The notes beneath the pieces are model-generated. The model did no database searches, had not been told where the DNA came from, and worked only from the letters and a program-made list of their open reading frames with translations. Below are positions 60,106-64,000 of a DNA stretch of 64,000 nucleotides, in pieces. Numbering within the stretch: position 1 is the stretch's first letter; each line of letters starts with the position of its first letter. The translations under genes and the position numbers were made by a program. The DNA comes from an uncultured Tateyamaria sp. (GTDB lineage: Bacteria > Pseudomonadota > Alphaproteobacteria > Rhodobacterales > Rhodobacteraceae): positions 19,394-83,393 of the forward strand of contig NZ_CANMBJ010000008.1 in NCBI RefSeq assembly GCF_947496075.1, read 5' to 3'.

Positions 60106-62306
60106 TGTCTCTGATCGATCCGCGGGACTCGCTTGAGCGGCAGAACGAAAAGCTTCTCCAGATATCTCAGGCGCTGATGCGGCGGGTCGAACAAAAGACG
60201 GAACAATCCGGCTTTGCCTATCAGCAATTCGAACGTGCGGCTCTTCTGGAGTCCGAGGTGCGGGAACGCACCCGTGACCTTGAACGCACATTGGACCTCT
60301 TGCAGGATTCCAACGCACGGCTTGAACAGGCAAATATAGAGACTGAGACTGCCCGGTCGAATTTGGCCGAAGCGATCGAGACAATCAACGAAGGCTTCGC
60401 GCTGTTTGACGAACAGGACAGGTTGGTCCTGTTCAACAGCCGCTTTTGTCGCGATCTGCAGGATGTTGAGCCCGTTCTAAAGGAAGGGCTGACGTTTCAG
60501 GAATATGTCACTTCCATTTCAAACAGCCGCTTTCTGGCACTGCCAGACGGGCAAACCGCAGAAGACTGGGCGCAACTGCGTATCGAGCGGCACCGCGAAG
60601 AGCACGTGGTGTTCAACGTCAGCCTGATCTGGGATCGCTGGCTGCAAGCCTCGGAACACCGCACCTCCCGCAACGGGACGGTTATCCTGCAGACCGATGT
60701 GACCGACATCATTCGGATGGAACGTCACGAACGGGACAAGATGCGCCATCAGCAAGCGCGCAGACTGCAAGCCACACTCGACCACCTGAACCAAGGTGTC
60801 TGCATCTTTGACCACGATAAAACGCTGGTCGGATGGAACAAGCGTATGGACAGGCTGTTAGACGTTGCGCCCGCACGCGCGCGGGAAAAACTGAAATTCG
60901 ACGACCTTATGGACCAGTTTCGCGAGGAGTTGACTTTCGGATCACGTTTTACCGCGCAGCGACTGATTGACTGGGCCAACCGCACCCGCTCACGTGAACC
61001 AATCGCGTTCGAAGTGACCCGTAAGGGTGACCAGATTTACAGCATCTTTGCCCAGGAAATGCCGGACAAAGGTTTCGTGATCAGCCTGACCGATGTCACC
61101 TCGGAACGTGCTGCGACCCGCGCTCTGGCCAACGTCAACGAGAAACTGGAGCTGTGGGTTGAGGAACGCACAGCAGAGCTCGAGGATGCCTTGGCCGAAG
61201 CAGAACGGGCAAATGCGTCAAAGTCCCGTTTTGTAGCAGCCGCCAGCCATGACCTGCTGCAGCCTCTGTCCGCAGCAAAGCTTTTTGTCTCGTCGATTGC
61301 GGATCAGATCGACAACGCGGATGTCCAACAGATCGTTGCCAAGACTGAAACGGCACTTCAGGGTGTTGAGCAGATCATCGAAGCCCTGTCGGCAATTTCA
61401 AAACTGGATGCGGGCAAGGCTGTGTTTGATATCCAGCCCATCTCGTTGACAGAAATCTTCGACCCTCTGAGGGACGAACTGGCTCCAAGCGCACGCGCAA
61501 AAGGTCTTGCATTCAACCTGATCCATAGTGGCCTGACCGTTGTCAGCGATCCAGGGTACTTACGCCGGATTGTTCAGAACCTGTTGTCAAATGCGATCCG
61601 CTACACCGAAACAGGGCGCGTCCTAGCGGGTGTCAGACGGGTCGGGGATTTTGCGCGCATAGAAGTTTGGGACAGCGGATGCGGCATTGCCGAAGAAGAT
61701 CAACAAACGATTTTTCAGGAGTTCAAGCAACTGGGATCCGGCGCAGCGAATTCAGGGCTTGGATTGGGCTTGGCGATTGTCGAACGGGCTTGCAAAGGCC
61801 TTGGCCATCCATTGGAACTCTGGTCACAACCGGGAACAGGCAGTTGCTTTTCCATAGTGGTGCCAATTTCTGCACCCACGGCACGGTTGCAAAGCCCCCA
61901 TGACACGACGCCCTCGCACACACTCCGCGATCTGAACGGATTGTTGGTGATGCTGGTCGAGAACAATCGGGGTGTCGCACAGGCCATCAGCCATTTGATC
62001 GAAAGCTGTGGCGGCGAGGTGATCTTGGCCGAAACCGGAGAAGAAGCGCTTTCGACAATATCGGAAATTGACCTTGTGCCCGATGTGTTTCTCCTGGACT
62101 ACCAATTGGGTGACGGCATGACCGGCATCACACTTTACGAGCATCTACTGCACAAATACGGCCGCGTCCCGGCATCGATCATATCTGCGGATCGCACGAC
62201 AGAGCTGCGCTCGCATTGCAAACGTTTGAACATCAAACTGCTGCCCAAGCCGGTGAACGCACAGCGCGTTAACGATTTCTTGAGTGAAAGCATCAAGGCA
62301 AACTGA
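60105..62306 (+). CDS. Hybrid sensor histidine kinase with two PAS domains (NahK-like)
   Basis: 733 residues, cytoplasmic. Coiled coil (about 35-88), PAS domains at about 90-200 and 225-335, HisKA with SHDLLQPLSAAK (His382), HATPase with NLLSNAIRYTETG and DSGCGIAEED, and a C-terminal receiver (about 610-730). The receiver's acidic pocket reads VENN rather than VDDD but the acceptor-type Asp is kept (FLLDYQLGDG). It forms a three-gene module with the LuxR regulator and FIST protein. Likely controls alcohol oxidation. Confidence 0.9.
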   Translation: MSLIDPRDSLERQNEKLLQISQALMRRVEQKTEQSGFAYQQFERAALLESEVRERTRDLERTLDLLQDSNARLEQANIETETARSNLAEAIETINEGFALFDEQDRLVLFNSRFCRDLQDVEPVLKEGLTFQEYVTSISNSRFLALPDGQTAEDWAQLRIERHREEHVVFNVSLIWDRWLQASEHRTSRNGTVILQTDVTDIIRMERHERDKMRHQQARRLQATLDHLNQGVCIFDHDKTLVGWNKRMDRLLDVAPARAREKLKFDDLMDQFREELTFGSRFTAQRLIDWANRTRSREPIAFEVTRKGDQIYSIFAQEMPDKGFVISLTDVTSERAATRALANVNEKLELWVEERTAELEDALAEAERANASKSRFVAAASHDLLQPLSAAKLFVSSIADQIDNADVQQIVAKTETALQGVEQIIEALSAISKLDAGKAVFDIQPISLTEIFDPLRDELAPSARAKGLAFNLIHSGLTVVSDPGYLRRIVQNLLSNAIRYTETGRVLAGVRRVGDFARIEVWDSGCGIAEEDQQTIFQEFKQLGSGAANSGLGLGLAIVERACKGLGHPLELWSQPGTGSCFSIVVPISAPTARLQSPHDTTPSHTLRDLNGLLVMLVENNRGVAQAISHLIESCGGEVILAETGEEALSTISEIDLVPDVFLLDYQLGDGMTGITLYEHLLHKYGRVPASIISADRTTELRSHCKRLNIKLLPKPVNAQRVNDFLSESIKAN

Positions 62307-62546
62307 CCTTGCTTGTCCGCGGCGGCGACAGCACTGCCGGTACGCCGCTCCCAAAACGCTCCCCAATCATACCACTTCCCAAGTGATCCGCTGCCTCTGT
62401 GCCGTGCAGACAACAGTTGCACCTTTCTCCCCGCTGACCCTCGGGATGCACTGCAATCAAGATTTAAGCTTGACTCATACTAAGTTTCGACTTCATGCTA
62501 CATAACAGCACAAATATGCCATTATACAGAACAATAGGGAAATAAG

Positions 62547-63581
62547 ATGCTCAGGGAAATGTCTCTTACCAGCGTGGTGGCGGCCGCGCTTGCACTGCTC
62601 CCGGTCACCGCGATGGCCGAGAGCGCAACCGTCAAACAAATAAAGGAACGTGGCACACTGCTATGCTCCGGTCACAACGGCAGCTACTTTGGTTTCGTCG
62701 AGGTGAACGATAAGAACGAATGGAAAGGTCTGGACATTGACCTGTGTCGCGCGCTGACAACGGCCATTTTGGGCGACCCCAACGCGAACCAGATCGTACC
62801 ATTGTCCTGGGCACAACGCTTCCCAGCGCTGCAATCCGGTGACGTTGACGTCATCATCAAGGCAACCGGTTGGACCATGGGCCGCGATACGGAACTTGGC
62901 CTTCAGTTCAGCCTGCCATACTTCTTCGGCGGTACCCAATTCATGGCACACGGTGATCTGGGCATCACCGAAGCCAAGGACCTTGAAGGCGGCACAATCT
63001 GCGTCGAGGCCGGGACCACCATCGAACGGATTTCAGCGAACTACCTGTCCACAATCGGTGTCGAACACACCATGGTGTCATACGAAAGCGCTGCAGAGCT
63101 GCGTGCGGCATATGTAGCCAACCGTTGCGATGCCTTTGCTGGGTGGGGTCCCAACCTCGCTGTTCTGCGGGCGACCGAGATCGACAACCCCGATGCACAC
63201 GTGATCCTGAGCGACCAGTTGTCGTCGGAGCCAATTTCCGCAGCCATGCGTCAGGGCGATGAAGAATTCGTTGATGTGGTCAACTGGATGCTCGCCGCAA
63301 TGCTGATCGCCGAAGAAGAAGGCGTAACCATGGCCAATGTCGAAGAAATGGCCGCCAACCCACCGAACCCGAAAGTTGCCCGCCTGCTGGGTGTCGAGCC
63401 CGGCATGGGTGAACGCCTTGGTCTGCGCGACACATGGGCGCGCGAGATGATCGCGGCCGTAGGCAACTTCGGCGAAGTCTACGATCGTAATCTGGGTGCA
63501 AACAGCCCCTACAAGCTGGATCGTGGACTCAACAACCTCTGGAGCCACGGCGGCGTGCTTTACGCACCGATCCTCGATTGA
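62547..63581 (+). CDS. aapJ: General L-amino-acid ABC transporter binding protein (AapJ)
   Basis: 344 residues, signal peptide (LALLPVTAMAE). RGTLLCSGHNGSYFGFVEVNDKNEWKGLDIDLCRA and the FAGWGPNLAVLR region match AapJ/BztA. Binds a broad range of L-amino acids in the periplasm. Preceded by 240 non-coding bases with its promoter and separated from aapQ by a hairpin that lowers permease expression. Confidence 0.93.
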   Translation: MLREMSLTSVVAAALALLPVTAMAESATVKQIKERGTLLCSGHNGSYFGFVEVNDKNEWKGLDIDLCRALTTAILGDPNANQIVPLSWAQRFPALQSGDVDVIIKATGWTMGRDTELGLQFSLPYFFGGTQFMAHGDLGITEAKDLEGGTICVEAGTTIERISANYLSTIGVEHTMVSYESAAELRAAYVANRCDAFAGWGPNLAVLRATEIDNPDAHVILSDQLSSEPISAAMRQGDEEFVDVVNWMLAAMLIAEEEGVTMANVEEMAANPPNPKVARLLGVEPGMGERLGLRDTWAREMIAAVGNFGEVYDRNLGANSPYKLDRGLNNLWSHGGVLYAPILD

Positions 63582-63592
63582 TCAGATGCTGG

Positions 63593-63618
63593 AAGGGCCG
63601 GCTTCAAAGCTGGCCCTT
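63593..63618 (+). terminator. Attenuating hairpin between aapJ and aapQ
   Basis: 10-base stem (AAGGGCCGGC 63593-63602 / GCTGGCCCTT 63609-63618, one G-U pair), 6-base loop, only a short T tract after it. Such hairpins between a binding-protein and permease gene favour high expression of the former. Confidence 0.7.
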
Positions 63619-63644
63619 TCTGACTCATGAGTAGGGAAACTGCC

Positions 63645-64000
63645 ATGTCCAAAGCAGAAGAGTTACGCCGCAAGGTAAAACGGCGAAAAATCATCATACA
63701 AGCGGTCTTGATTGGTGTTTCCCTGCTTGTTGTCTACGGGGGATTCACCACTGCCAGAACGAACTTGGCGGCGCAGGGCCTGACCAGCGGATTTGGCTTT
63801 CTGGAGCGCAGCACGGGGTGGGACTACAGTTTTTCACTGGTCCAGAAGGACATAAGGGACCCATATGCACGGACGTTGTTCGTGGGTTTTCTCAACACGC
63901 TCTTTGTCGGGTCCATCGCAATAGTTTTAACCACCCTCTTCGGGTTCTTGATTGGAACTGCGCGAGACGCATCCAACCTCGCCGTCAAGACTGCTGCGAC
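63645..64000 (+). CDS. aapQ: AapQ-type amino-acid ABC permease, N-terminal part
   Basis: 118 complete codons from the ATG at 63645 to the window edge. MSKAEELRRKVKRRKI then a membrane helix (IQAVLIGVSLLVVYGGF). FGFLERSTGWDYSF and TLFVGFLNTLFVGSIAIVLTTLFGFLIG match the AapQ N-terminus. An in-frame ATG at 63627 is possible but lacks a good ribosome-binding site. The remaining C-terminus lies outside the window. Confidence 0.9.
   Translation, partial: MSKAEELRRKVKRRKIIIQAVLIGVSLLVVYGGFTTARTNLAAQGLTSGFGFLERSTGWDYSFSLVQKDIRDPYARTLFVGFLNTLFVGSIAIVLTTLFGFLIGTARDASNLAVKTAA

Overview
The gene content points to a marine alphaproteobacterium of the Roseobacter group (Rhodobacteraceae). Indicators are the tungsten/molybdenum formate dehydrogenase with its DUF3305/DUF3306/TorD accessory genes, a form II CO-dehydrogenase-like enzyme, aap amino-acid transport genes, and a RepB-type initiator divergent from parAB. 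The rep/par block with its iterons means the window includes the replication origin of an extrachromosomal replicon (plasmid or chromid), so the metabolic genes are probably carried outside the main chromosome. The species cannot be fixed from the sequence. No IS element, integrase, CRISPR array, rRNA or tRNA was seen.

Layout. 0-2.5 kb: a truncated P-loop protein, an EF-hand protein with a poly-Asp/Gly tail, and a parDE toxin-antitoxin pair. 2.5-11.4 kb, all on the minus strand: an acetate module (acetyl-CoA synthetase, a second adenylate kinase, DUF4212 plus a sodium:solute symporter, a cNMP/CBS/DUF294 protein, a small membrane protein, a membrane-anchored DnaQ-like exonuclease). 11.7-17.6 kb: a sensor kinase lying directly behind repB, repB, an iteron origin, parA, parB and two related palindromes. 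17.7-20 kb: a tupBCA-like tungstate transporter. 20-34 kb: a formate dehydrogenase island (fdhABC and at least eight accessory genes, including a putative truncated TupA-cytochrome fusion and a WD40-cytochrome c protein), then an NtrC-like regulator without the GAFTGA loop. 35.4-38.5 kb: pqqABCDE. 38.5-43 kb: a vWA protein, an ABC permease, a NosR-like flavo/iron-sulfur membrane protein and ApbE. 43-47.4 kb: coxGSLM (form II). 47.4-53.9 kb: a quinoprotein-associated binding protein, cytochrome PedF and a PedA1A2BC/Lut-like ABC system. 53.8-56 kb: an ABC ATPase and binding protein plus an orphan periplasmic protein. 56.3-62.3 kb: an ExaF/PedH-type PQQ alcohol dehydrogenase with the Asp-Tyr-Asp lanthanide signature, followed by a LuxR-type response regulator, a FIST sensor protein and a hybrid histidine kinase. 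62.5-64 kb: aapJ and the start of aapQ.

How it fits together. The replicon looks like a periplasmic oxidation island. A PQQ enzyme, apparently lanthanide-dependent, oxidises alcohols with PQQ made by pqqABCDE, a metal supplied by the Lut/Ped-like ABC system, and electrons leaving through PedF. Formate is oxidised by a periplasmic formate dehydrogenase whose metal is probably tungsten, supplied by TupABC. Acetate, the expected C2 product, can be imported by the symporter and activated by Acs. Regulation probably involves the LuxR/FIST/kinase trio (a shared ACCAAAGTC-type motif is seen before several alcohol-oxidation genes) and, for the formate/PQQ region, the GAFTGA-less regulator. Functions are read from sequence motifs and remembered family features; no database search was run.
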